Positions 1-10,396 of a DNA stretch of 64,000 nucleotides are shown here, piece by piece. The notes beneath the pieces were generated by a model. It made no database searches, was not told the DNA's origin, and was given only the letters and a program-made list of their open reading frames with translations. The position numbers and the translations under genes were made by a program. Position 1 is the first letter of the stretch, and each line of letters opens with the position of its first letter. Origin of the DNA: Chaetomium olivaceum (lineage: Eukaryota > Ascomycota > Sordariomycetes > Sordariales > Chaetomiaceae); assembly GCA_039881045.1 (NCBI GenBank), contig JAYWVB010000039.1:186001-250000 (forward strand), written 5' to 3'.

Positions 1-1
1 G

Positions 2-100
2 GAATCGCAACTCAAACATGGCGTGTTCGTCCGCCCGGACCGGGTCGAGGTTGGCGACTTCCCAGCGTTGGATGACCTCGAAGACATGGAGGAGATTTGA
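2..100 (+). CDS. 3' end of a protein-coding gene (partial)
   Basis: An open frame enters from the left edge and stops at TGA 98-100. It encodes about 32 residues rich in acidic side chains, ending in DDLEDMEEI. The codons prefer C or G in the third position like the real genes here, and no other frame is open through the same stretch. Only the C-terminus is visible, so no family can be named. The call rests on composition and on the absence of any other explanation for this short GC-rich piece before the gene-free stretch that follows. Confidence 0.45.
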   Translation, partial: ESQLKHGVFVRPDRVEVGDFPALDDLEDMEEI

Positions 101-2148
101 GCGGCCGGCGTCGGCACAGTTTCCTGCACAATCGAAGCGTTATAACGCGTGGCGTCATCCAGATCCCCACATTGCTGACTGCCACAATGTTTGATGCGCT
201 GCGGCCTCCGTTCAAGTCTCACTTATGCGCAGTTGCCCATTCTGATATCGGCCTGGCATACAAGGTCAGCTTGGGCACAGCAAGTCAGTAACCAACCGCC
301 TGGTATCCATCTGAGAAGTAATTTGAAGCTGAATGTTGCGAAGTTCTACCCGTCAAAAGTGGTAGGCCCTTTCTTTATGTTGTCCGAGAAGCGACACGAG
401 CTTGACTGCATTTAGCGGCAATGGGGGGACAACCGCATCCTCCACAATACACAGTTTCGACAGGCACCAGGACTTGGAAAACACACACAAATGTGCACAT
501 CGGTACTCTAACCTTCATTTAGCCGCCGCACCTGCCGGTGTCGTTGCAAGGATATGGTGCTGTAACACCCCCTGTGTGATGTCCCGTCCCCCGCCAATAC
601 CACGCCATAGGGCACGATCTGTTACCCCTGACATGACAGCTCGATGATTTGAGCTCGCACAACCTGTCCAACCTACGTTCAGGCCAACCAAGACGTTTAA
701 TGACGTGTGTAGCAGCTTTAATTCCTCTCTCTGTTACTAAATGGCTTCGCCCGCTCTTTTGCCTGTCTTCAGAGTGATTTGTCAACTGAAAATGGCAGAG
801 CAGGGCAACCTAGCTACCTATTGGCTACCAGGCTCCTAAAGTTCCCTGTCAGCAACCCGGAGAGCTGCGTTCAGCATCTGAGACTTCGACGGACGATCCC
901 TGAGCTCGGCTGCCGTCGTCCCGAGAAAATCTCCGAACCGAAACGGTGTGTTCTGCTAGGCCGGTTGTCACAAGACAGCTGTCAAGTGCGAAGAGCGAGC
1001 CGAACCCGGGAAATGCAACAAAGCCCCACCAACACAGAGCCTCAGCCGAAATGTTGGGGAAGTTCACAATCTTTTCACCCACTGTGTAAGCACCCCACCT
1101 TACACGGTCTGGAGTTACGGATGCTGTCATCGTTTGAGATACTTCTCTTACCTACGCAGTACACGGAGAAAACCGGAGCATGTTTCCTACAATGACTCGG
1201 TCTCGGCATCATCCGATAAGGGAGCCATTCGGACGGCGATGCTATGATATGCTATGATGATGCAATGAATAGGATTGGATCACTTGGTGAGGCGCTAACG
1301 TACCCCGCATGCCTCTCCATGATGCAGCCCGCGGCGCTCGGGCACAGGGCTTATTCGTACTTCGTACCATCCATGGATTGCTTTAAGTCGCCGCAGGCAC
1401 TAAAACATATTCCAAACGCTCTGTTCACTGATCCACCACACCCCGTTCTTGCCCAGCTTTTACTCCTGGGTGCATACAGAGTACTCCATTTCCCCACACG
1501 CTTCTTCCATCTGAGAAGCTCGCTCCAGCTTGGTTTATGCCTACAAGTCGATGCCCCCGTGTACAGCGCGCCATCTCACACGAGGCGGCAGGACGCGCAT
1601 ACGTTGTGGGATTCTGAATGGGCTGGCTGTGTCATCCGGAATATCCGGCGAGTGCGGATTCGGTTTCTCTTCGATACGCAGTTGAACAGCACCCCGCCGT
1701 CAGCGCCAGCAAAATAACGATAGCACACATACTTTTCCTCATTCCGCATTCCGCAACTTGCCACGCTGACTAGACCTGTTCCGTTCCGACTGGCTCGACC
1801 ACGCAGCGCCTTTGTTCTGGCCGATCAACGGCAGTTACCATCCGAATCACCCCGCCTCTTAGCATACGCCTTACCCCCGGCGATCAGGAATCGAAGAAAC
1901 CAAGGATAAGCACCACCAAGCAGCCGCAGCATGGAGTCTTGCCCGGCTGGTCGACGTGTGATGTGAAATCTGGTCTGCCAAACAACTTCCGCCCAGCCAT
2001 TATTTCCGTCTTCCCCTCCACCACCACACCACCTACCTCCTTCAGGCGGCATTCCATCATCCCCGCCCCGACCTGAAATCGTCAAGGAAGCATACCCTCG
2101 CCATCTTCCCTTTAATTCTGACCGCAGCGACGTCGACCGTCGCAGGCG
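101..2148. other. gene-free stretch
   Basis: About 2 kb between the partial left-hand gene and the RING-H2 gene. The open frames are short, overlap on both strands and lack fungal-style codon bias; most begin with non-ATG codons. The last 200 bases are C- and T-rich, as is common just upstream of fungal start codons, and probably hold the promoter and 5' leader of the next gene. No RNA gene or repeat was recognised. Confidence 0.5.
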
Positions 2149-4087
2149 ATGGGAAAGATGGCTTTACTTGGGTGCTTGTTCCTCGCCTCCCTCCTCTCAG
2201 CCCTGTCCGGCGTCCGCGCCGAGGACGCGAGGATAGCACCGGCATCCGAAGTGACCGAATGGGAGTTGAACTCACTCATGCACGTCCAGCTCACCACCCC
2301 GGAGACAGAGGCCCTGCGAATCACCTACAGCGTTTACCCGTTAACGGAACCCGCGGGGTTGAACCGGAGCGACAGAAGTGTGAGCCTCGTCTTTCCTTAT
2401 TTTGTTTTGCAACACAGAGTTGTTGTCACTAACACGCTGATAGTCTATCTGGATCCGTGGGAGCCTGGTCCCGGCCGAAGTATTGGCTGATACCGACTTG
2501 GGGAACGAGGAAACCATTGTGTTTTTCAACTGTGATGGGGAGAATGCGACAGTATTGGTCAACCAAGTCATGGGTGACAACCCCCTGGCAATTTTGCTTT
2601 ATAGCGAGGATGGAGCATCGTGCAGCCTCGAAGGCGATGATCTAATCTACAACTCTATTTACACCATGGGCGACCCGAATGAGGCACGGGACACCATGAA
2701 CAACAGCATCCAGGCCGGCGGGGCCTTGCGTGCAACGATCACGGGCGGTGAGAACATGACCAGGACGGAGCCTGAAGACTCGGGGCAGAGGGGGAGCAAC
2801 TCGGCAGTTGCTATGAGCATTCTGTACAGCATCACAGGCCTCATCACGCTACTCTTTTTGGTCATTATCGGGACAGGGGCAATGCGAGCGCATCGCTACC
2901 CCGAGCGGTATGGCCCGCTGACAGCTCTCGGTGGGCGGCCGTCGCAGAGTAGGGTAAAGGGGCTCGCTCGGGCCGTTCTAGAGACGTTGCCGATTGTGAA
3001 ATTCGGTGACCCTGGCCCGGCGAAGCCCGATCCGTCCCTCGAGCTCGAATCTCAACCGTCAGCGACCGAGCCGGATCCGACGATGGGCACAAGGTTATCG
3101 GCAATTCCTGAGGAACCACGGACGCCACATGCTCGACAAAGCGCCGCACCAATGTCGGGCGCGATACCCCAGCCCCAGGTAGAGAAGACCGATCCGTCCA
3201 AGGTGGACGAGGCGGATAAAGCCGGCAGCAAACCCACTGGACTCCCAGGGCAGGATCACCTCGGCTGCTCCATCTGCACTGAAGACTTCACCGTCGGCGA
3301 GGACGTCCGGGTTCTGCCATGCAACCACCAGTTCCACCCGCCCTGTATCGATCCCTGGCTTGTCAACATCTCCGGGACCTGTCCACTATGGTAAACCCTC
3401 CCTCATTCATCCCCACACTTCCCTTACCACCGCTGACATCTTCCCCCCATCCACAGCCGCCTCGACCTGCACCCACAAAGCCGGCAAGCCCACAGCCCCA
3501 CCTCTTCTGGCCCGTCCTCGCCCACCACCACCACCACCACCACCACCACGGGACACCGCCGGCGCTCCCTGCGCTTCCTCGACCTCCACCGCCTCCGCCA
3601 CGCGTCGTCCATCGAAGAACGCATCGCCATTCTGCGCCGGCACCGCTCGCGCGATCGCGACTCGGCAACTACCCCGCCAGGCCCGGCCCCGGAGCCGGCC
3701 ATCACCACCACGCCCGGCGAGACGTACCACACGGCGAGCATGAGGGACCGGGACGGTCGTCGGGGGCAGGATTGGACTATTCGCCTGCCTACGGTCGAGG
3801 TCGCTAGGGATGCTACGGACTCGGGCACGGGCACGGGCACGGGCACGGCGGGAGAGGGTACGAGTACGGGTGCGGCGGGAGAGGGTGCGGCGACGGCGAT
3901 GGCAGCTGCATCGACGTTGGCAGCGGCATCAGCATTGGGAACGGGGACGGGGACGACTGAGACACCGGCGGAGACACCGGCGGGGACACCAGCGGGGACA
4001 CCAGCGGAGACACCGGCGGCAGAAATGGGGGTGGAGACGTGGCTGGGTGAAAGAGCGAGTGAGAGAACGGGGTCTGGAACGAACTAA
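2149..4087 (+). CDS. membrane RING-H2 finger protein, probable E3 ubiquitin ligase
   Basis: Three exons: 2149-2379, 2444-3390 and 3457-4087, giving about 602 residues. Residues 1-22 look like a signal peptide ([19 protein letters not shown]). A lumenal region follows that includes [11 protein letters not shown] and looks like a protease-associated-type domain. One membrane span comes next ([19 protein letters not shown], near residue 215), followed by a cytosolic RING-H2 ([28 protein letters not shown]). The last zinc-binding Cys is created by splicing (TG|C across intron 2). After the RING comes a basic patch ([13 protein letters not shown]) often seen after this RING in filamentous fungi. 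The tail is low complexity: poly-Thr, Gly-Thr repeats and ETPA/GTPA repeats. The order signal-lumenal domain-span-RING is that of PA-TM-RING ligases, which ubiquitinate membrane cargo in Golgi or endosomes. The substrate is unknown. Both introns follow GT-AG with a CTAAC branch site in intron 1. Confidence 0.85.
3522..3549. repeat. (CAC)n microsatellite in RING gene
   Basis: About nine CAC/ACC triplets. In the spliced frame they encode a run of Thr between the RING and the basic motif. Confidence 0.8.
3826..3847. repeat. (GGGCAC)n short tandem repeat
   Basis: Hexamer repeats that encode alternating Gly-Thr in the C-terminal tail of the RING-H2 protein. Related GT-rich repeats continue to about 3950. 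Confidence 0.7.
3959..4020. repeat. 12-bp tandem minisatellite (ETPA/GTPA repeats)
   Basis: Five units of about 12 bp built on GAGACACCGGCG, with units alternating between GAG and GGG at the first codon. They encode [E/G]-T-P-A repeats near the C-terminus of the RING-H2 protein. The length is a multiple of three, so copy-number change would keep the frame. Confidence 0.8.
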
Positions 4088-6803
4088 CTAACTCGCCAAT
4101 CACGCCCCCCTCCCCCCTTCACTGTCTTCTTTCGTTTCATTTTATTTTGTTTGCTTTTCGCCATTTGAGATACCCGTTACTTTACTTTCCACAAAACCCC
4201 GGGCCCCGGGCCCCGGTTTCCGGTTTCCTGGTCGGCCGGATATGGAGACACGCCAGAAATGTAATCGACGAATGGGTTAATGCTGCTGGCTGGTATTATT
4301 TCGGGCTTCGGGGTTCTGGTGGGGGTTATCTCTGGGACTGGAGTACGGTGGGGAAGGACTCGCGGCTCGGACAGGGAGGCTACGGTTCGGAAATCTTTAA
4401 GGGACCGTCTGGGCTAGACGCTGGCTGGTTTTGTCTTTCCTTGCTGTTCGGTTCGGCATTTGGCTTTGGTACGGTTCGGTTTGGTTCGGTGTGGTTCGGT
4501 TTGTGGTTGGGTGGGTGTCGGCACTGCATTTACATGGTTCAACTCTCCTTTTTGGGGGTGGTTCGGGTTGGGTTGTGATTATTTTGTTTCTGTTTATGTT
4601 GGAAGTTCAACACCAAATGTATAAGCTATTTAAGGGATGTAATTTAGTTATCGTTGATCGTCTACCCCAGGCGTGGCGGCTCGGCCGGGAGGGATATCTC
4701 TGGAGTTGATATCGGAGGTTCGGGTTGCCGTCGGCAGAACAGAACAAACCCAGAAGGGTTTGAGCATCGCGTGGATCGTAGCAGCACATATATATCATCT
4801 CAGGACTTTTGTCTCGCGCAAAGCCATGGATGTCCTTGCAGCCTCTTGTGGTGACATGTTTCTGGTGCGGCTGATGGAAACGTTGGAACTTCCGGGGTGG
4901 CACAGGCATATCCAAGTAACCATAGCAGTTATTTCCCGTAAGACAAGCCGGAAGAAGGAAATAAAGTTGTGATACGTCCGTACTCCCATGCAAGGCCCTG
5001 CTCAATCCCGACTTTGAGTGCTGCCCAAAAATGTGAGATGTGAACTCGACAGGGTACTGGGGTGAAACCCTTGGTGAAACCGAAAGTGTAGAAGTCGGAT
5101 TCATATTTGAACCGCTGAGCATAAAAGTAAGCGTTAAGGTCTTAGCATGATGGAAAAACCCGGAGCTCGGTACCAGCCTTGCAGTCCAGTCCGTTGATGC
5201 ATTGAGGCCCACCGCGGCATGGCAGATCTTGCGCTTGTGAACCGGGGCAGTGGGGAGTGCTGCGATATGCCAAGAGAACCCCGGACTGATCGGCGCTGGG
5301 GTGTTTGCAAGGGGACCTGGAATGGACGCTAAGCCCATTTGGATGGTGTTACGAGCTCTGCTCCCACCCAAAAGTATACAGAGCTATCTTGATACCATGT
5401 TTCTCGGTCAAATGTACCCGAATTTAACAAAACGAAATGAAACAAAATCCGAGACTTCTTTTTTCTTTTTTATTTCAAAGTATCATTTATTTATCTTGCT
5501 GGCTAGTTTGTAGGTTACACACCATGGCACTCCAGGGCCGCATTTGACACGGCCGTGGCAGCTCATTCTTTCCTCTTCGCAATCGCTTTTTTAGAATTTG
5601 ACAGCTTACCATCCGACCACCGGAACCAAGCCCTTCTTTCCCCGTCCATCACAAAAAGCAATCGCGCATCAGTGCATTGCATCCATTGTCCCGTCAGCCT
5701 CGAGGCTCCTGATTCGAGGTCAGCCTGCAAGTTCCATGCTCCCAGCCTCTCACAAGCCGCGGGGTTCCCAATTTTCTCAAGACGAACGCATACGCATGAT
5801 GCCTCGGCGCGAACACGTCGATGCTTTACGATGCGTGGGGCTTGGGGGCGGGGTTGACTCGTCGCGGATTTGATCTATCAGATAGAACGCCCAATGCAAG
5901 TGCTGGTTTCCCATCTCATTCTCGGTGCATAGCGCCATCGAGAAGCAAGCCCTCCCTGCTGGCGCATCCCGCTGTCTCGGAAAGCAACGTCGTCGAGGAC
6001 GCAAGCGAGAGACAAAATAAGAAACAATGGATGAATATTCCCCTCCAGATCAAGCCACACCGATGCCTCGCAGTACGCTAGCTGGATATCGGTACACCAG
6101 GCGTATTCTGGCTGATGGCGCACTTGATATGCTTCTTCTGCTTCGTACATAGGTCGTCTTCTCATTTTTCTATTCATTCAGGGCCAAACCGCAAAAAAGT
6201 ACCCGAAACAACAAAATCATATCGCCTCGCATATTCTCTCTCTAACAATCCCGGTGGAAACAATCCTCCAAACTGAAGCAGTTTGATTCGCGCCAGCCCA
6301 TTCTGCAAGCCCTCATGACGCCCGCCGATGTTTGGTCAAGGCAAGGTGCCAAGCATGAAGAGAGGCTAACAAATGACAGCTCCCGGTAGCTTGCAGCTGG
6401 CTGGCGTTGCCCTACCTAACCGGTGCCCTTCGTTTGGCTCAGGAATTTCCCATGTCTGGGACTCGGATAGCAAGATTGGACTTGGCCTGCCGCCTCCCGC
6501 CGGCTTGTTCAGCCCAACTGCACGTTTGCGTCTTTCCCTGCTCCGTACGATGTTGGGAAATTCCCGGGCCTCGTGTGTCCGGCGTGCAATGTGTATGTTT
6601 GAGTTCGGGCACACCGCTCGGTAACCAGGGAGGTGGAAAAAGTGATCTTGGGTCGTAGAAAACAGTCTTTTCAACATCTATCCTGCATCGCTCCCATGTT
6701 TTTATCTGCAAGATTGCTTCGAGGCCGGCTGTAGATCACTTCCCGAGTCCTCCGTCCAGTGGTCACTCCCTCTGCTCCTCAGCCCACCGAGGGCGCGACA
6801 GCC
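4088..6803. other. gene-free stretch with one long unsupported minus-strand ORF
   Basis: The first 500 bases are a T/G-rich 3' region with GGTTCGGT-type repeats near 4440-4510. A minus-strand frame at 4607-5371 is open for about 254 codons, but its first codon is TTG; the first ATG is near 5338. It shows no domain, no biased codon use and no convincing neighbours. The remainder, 5500-6800, has only short overlapping frames. I see no RNA gene or element. Confidence 0.4.
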
Positions 6804-8422
6804 ATGGCCCCGAGTCTTTCTCCTCTCGCCTCGCGCCATGAACCAATCCGCGGAAGTAGTGAGCCACTCTCAGGTTTGGTGATCAGCGTTGCGCTATCGA
6901 TGCTTCCATCTCGGCCCTCTCTGCCTTTACAAGTGAGATGGCCGCCCGCCCCTGGAGTCTCCCACACGTCCGGGTTTGCTAACCGGGAATGGTGATGGCG
7001 TTTAGCTCAAAGATATCTCGCAGTCAAGACCTGGAAACAACTTCCCTTTGTACAATGGCGTATGAACCCTGTTTGCTCTTGTGGTGGAAGGACGCGTCCC
7101 ATACTGATTGCGGAGCTCTGTAGTCGTCTTTGCCATCTACACCGACTCGTTCATGTTTGTCTTCGCCACTGCCGTACTTCAGTTTGGTTTTGGCGCCGGG
7201 TACTCGGGCGCAGCTTGCAAAACCGCCATCTTGCTCTGTCTGGTGTGCTATGTGTGGTGTGCTATGTGACAACCAAGGTGAGTTTGTGCCTTTCCTGGTT
7301 CGCAGGACAGATACTAACAGTTATGGCCCATAGATCGTCAGTACCCCACGCAGGCTCAGAAGCCAAGGTCATCAGAACCACAGCTGACTCTCTTGTAGCT
7401 CATATACCTGTTCTTGGTAGAGAAAGCGGTAAGATAGACGGAAGTCCGCCGCTAGAACTACTCAGCTGACGCCGAACAGTACATAATACGATCAAGTAAC
7501 AAGAAACCAAGGCTCAAGTCCAAGCTCTACATCTTCAACTCATTTGGCATGATTGGTAAGAGCTGGGAAGCTTTCTTCGCGGTGTTAGAGTTTGCTGACC
7601 ATCATTAGGGGCATACTGCTTGGTGGTTGTGCCCAATTTTGTTTTGTAAGTCGGCAACCTATCTTCAGATTGGCACAATTCAAGGTTCTGACATCGACTG
7701 TCAGACGATTCGCACGAATAGAGATCAGCGAGTGCATCATCGGCATGCAGAGACCGGCCATGATACCTCTGATAGCTTTTGACCTTCTCGTCAACGTAAG
7801 TTGCCACGCCGAACTCGGTATGTTGTTTGCTAACCTTCCTAGATCTACCTGACCATCATCTTTCTGAAGCCGCTCTCAGGTTTGTTTTTCCTAGCCGGAG
7901 TCATCGATGATCCGCTAACGTCTCGTAGGTCTCTACTCATACAAGAACTTCGACCGGGCTCCCGGGAGTCGACGACTCAAAACTATGGCTACGAGGACGT
8001 TTATCGGCTGCATCTGCACCCTGACGAGCAGCATTGTGTAAACCAAACCTCCACCCAAACCCCTTGCACAAAACTAACGCGCAAGTAGCAACCTTTCTGT
8101 CCTGGTCGGCCTAAATGGCGAGCCAGGCTGGGTATGCCTGATGTGCTGCAACAGCGACAGTGCGTTTCCCACCCTTTACCGGCATACTGCGAACTGACAA
8201 TTCCCGCTTATCCAGTCCTCTTCAGGGCAGCCATAATCCACTGGGTCACCTCCCGCGATAGCACCACTAGCTCCCAGCCCTGGGAAGACACAGTCCCTTC
8301 CTCCGGGACGCCCAACCTCCACAACCAGAACCCTGGCGGCGGGCTGAGAAAACAAGGCGACGAGCTCAACGCCATCCCGCACCGGACAGCCCGACACCTG
8401 CGTCTCCCAAATTATGAAAACG

Positions 8423-8475
<53 letters not shown>

Positions 8476-9144
8476 CCAGCTACCACCAAAACCAAGCCCG
8501 CGCGCAGATCCCACCTTTCCCTCAGCACAGAAGCTGAGGCAATCATAGTCGACGACGCGGCCAAGATGTCCGGCACGCCCTCCTCCTCCTCCCAAGGCAA
8601 CGACGACGGACACGACGACGATGACGACGGCGACACCTCACCCCGCACAACCACCAGCGCCGCCAGCACCACCACCACCACCATCAGCGCTCTCCACGAG
8701 CGAAAAGGCGCCGGCAACACACCCTTCAGCATACTCCCCACAGAACCCAACAACAACGGGGTCGGGTTCGGGGTCGGGGTCGACACCCACGACCGCACCT
8801 CCCTCCACCGCCCGCTCTCCCCTCCCTCCTCCTCATCAGGACACGGCACCACCTCATCAACCACTTCCCCACACCACCTCCACCCACATCGTAACCACCA
8901 ACAGCACATCCCACTCCCAGCTCCAGCGCAACCACTCCCAGCTCCAGCGCAACCAGCCACACCAACACCACCACCAACCCTCCGTAACCGAGTCGCGTCC
9001 GAAGTGCGCGTGGATATCGACTACGGCACAGCCACCACAGCCACACAACCACCACCACCACCACCACCACCACCACCACCACCACCACCAGCACTAGCAC
9101 CAATGCAGCCATGGCCGGCCATCCAGACGGCGGGGAGGCGATGA
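6804..9144 (+). CDS. multi-pass membrane protein of a conserved fungal family, low-complexity tail, frame damaged
   Basis: I reconstruct about ten exons from splice signals: 6804-6932, 7006-7059, 7134-7277, 7399-7428, 7480-7555, 7609-7645, 7705-7795, 7843-7879, 7929-8037, 8089-8159 and 8216-9144. The joined protein has several hydrophobic spans. Family-type motifs include YLAVKTWKQLPF, FAIYTDSFMFVF, LIYLFLVEKA, IIGMQRPAMIPLI, IYLTIIFLKPL and LNGEPGWVCLMCCN. I recognise the last motifs from uncharacterised seven-span-like fungal membrane proteins; no biochemical function is known to me. The last exon adds a long low-complexity cytosolic tail with about 17 Asn, an acidic stretch, Ser/Thr runs and about 14 Pro. 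Two defects are visible: exons 1 and 2 do not join in frame, and a 14-bp tandem duplication at 7241-7268 shifts the frame inside exon 3. The gene may be a pseudogene or the sequence may be wrong here. The start ATG at 6804 is tentative. Confidence 0.6.
7241..7268 (+). repeat. 14-bp perfect tandem duplication
   Basis: TGGTGTGCTATGTG occurs twice in direct succession, at 7241-7254 and 7255-7268. It lies inside an exon of the membrane protein gene. With one copy the frame reads LCLVCYVTTK up to the GTGAGT donor at 7278. With two copies the frame shifts and stops. Confidence 0.9.
8424..8473. repeat. (AAC)n microsatellite encoding poly-Asn
   Basis: About 17 AAC codons in the last exon of the membrane protein gene. 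Confidence 0.9.
9049..9090. repeat. (CCA)n microsatellite encoding poly-Pro
   Basis: About 14 CCA codons near the C-terminus of the membrane protein. Confidence 0.9.
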
Positions 9145-10396
9145 GGCTGGGAAACGAGGTGGTCATCGGGGCTGGGGCTGGAGTCCGGGTCGTGGTGGGG
9201 GTGGGTATGAGCAGGGGGGGCGGGAACAGGGACAGGGACAGGGACCGGGACCGGGAGGGGGACGGGAACGGGGGCCGGAAGGGGGACGGGGAGGCAGAGG
9301 CAGAGGGGTCGGGGATTGGGATTGGGGTTGGGGTGGCGGTAACTAACTACCTTAGATGTTAGTTGCTCTGGCGGAATCTCAATGCTCTGCTCTAATATGA
9401 TATGATATGATATGATATGATATGATATGATATGATGGTGGGAAGTTGTGGCCGGTAGAGGGATAGAGGAGTTTTCAGGCGGTTTGGGCTTTTGGATTAA
9501 TAGAGGGGCAAGGGGTTCATACACAAAGTAGAAGTGGTTGGCTGTTGCAACGGGTGAAGGTTGGAAAGGGTTGGGAATCTGGAAAGGGATGGAGGTTGGT
9601 CTTGTTCGTTCATTGTGTTTAGGGCAGTTGGGGTACGTTTATGTACGGAACAACAACAAGATGGCATCAACTCTCTCACATGTGAGTGGTGAGCTTTTGT
9701 GTGTTGTCTCGTTCATTTAGAAGTTATGAAAGTCGGGATGTTGGCGATTTCTTTTACCTTGATATTCTTTTGAGGAGCTGCCGTGCTGGTCCTCGACACC
9801 AACGGGCTGAGTACAACTGCCTCTCACAGGCAAGTTTTCCGATTCCTTTATCTAGACACTAGGTCAAAAGACAAAACGGGCAAATGTAATTTCGCAAGCC
9901 ATGGCTACATACCCAGGGATCCGCGATCAAATGGAGTTATCACCACAGGCATCACATCAAACACACAAACACAACAATGATAGCCGGAGCAATTTTGATA
10001 TCCGTTTCATAGCTCATGAATCTAGCCCGATCCATCTAGATGATTGTGTGCCATGTCCATCCGTGTGCCGACTCGGTCGGTATTGCCTGCGCCGTTGCCA
10101 AATCACATGTACCGTAACCGTTGACCGTGAAATCGTACAAAAAGTGAAACCATCAAAACCAAATCGCTGCCTCGGTGGACAGGAAAAGAGTGAAAAGAAG
10201 AAAAGGTCGTCAAATATGTACAGGTGAAATGAAAGCGAAGCTAGACAGAAAGCTGATGGCCAAAGATGTCCTCCTCTCCTAGTCTGTCCATGGAGATATA
10301 ACCCGAGGTGAAAAAGGTCCTTCCAGGCGTAGCCATAGAAATGGGAGATAGAATCGAAATGCTGCCATGAAAGCGAAAGCGCGTCTAGGCACCGTC
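9145..10396. other. intergenic stretch with purine-rich repeats
   Basis: Directly after the stop codon there is a G/A-rich tract to about 9330 made of GGGACAGGGACC-like units. An (ATATG)n microsatellite and ordinary AT-balanced sequence follow. The two flanking genes converge here, so this is shared 3' sequence. No gene is seen. Confidence 0.5.
9395..9435. repeat. (ATATG)n pentanucleotide microsatellite
   Basis: About eight perfect ATATG units in the convergent intergenic region between the membrane protein gene and the GH128 gene. Confidence 0.9.
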
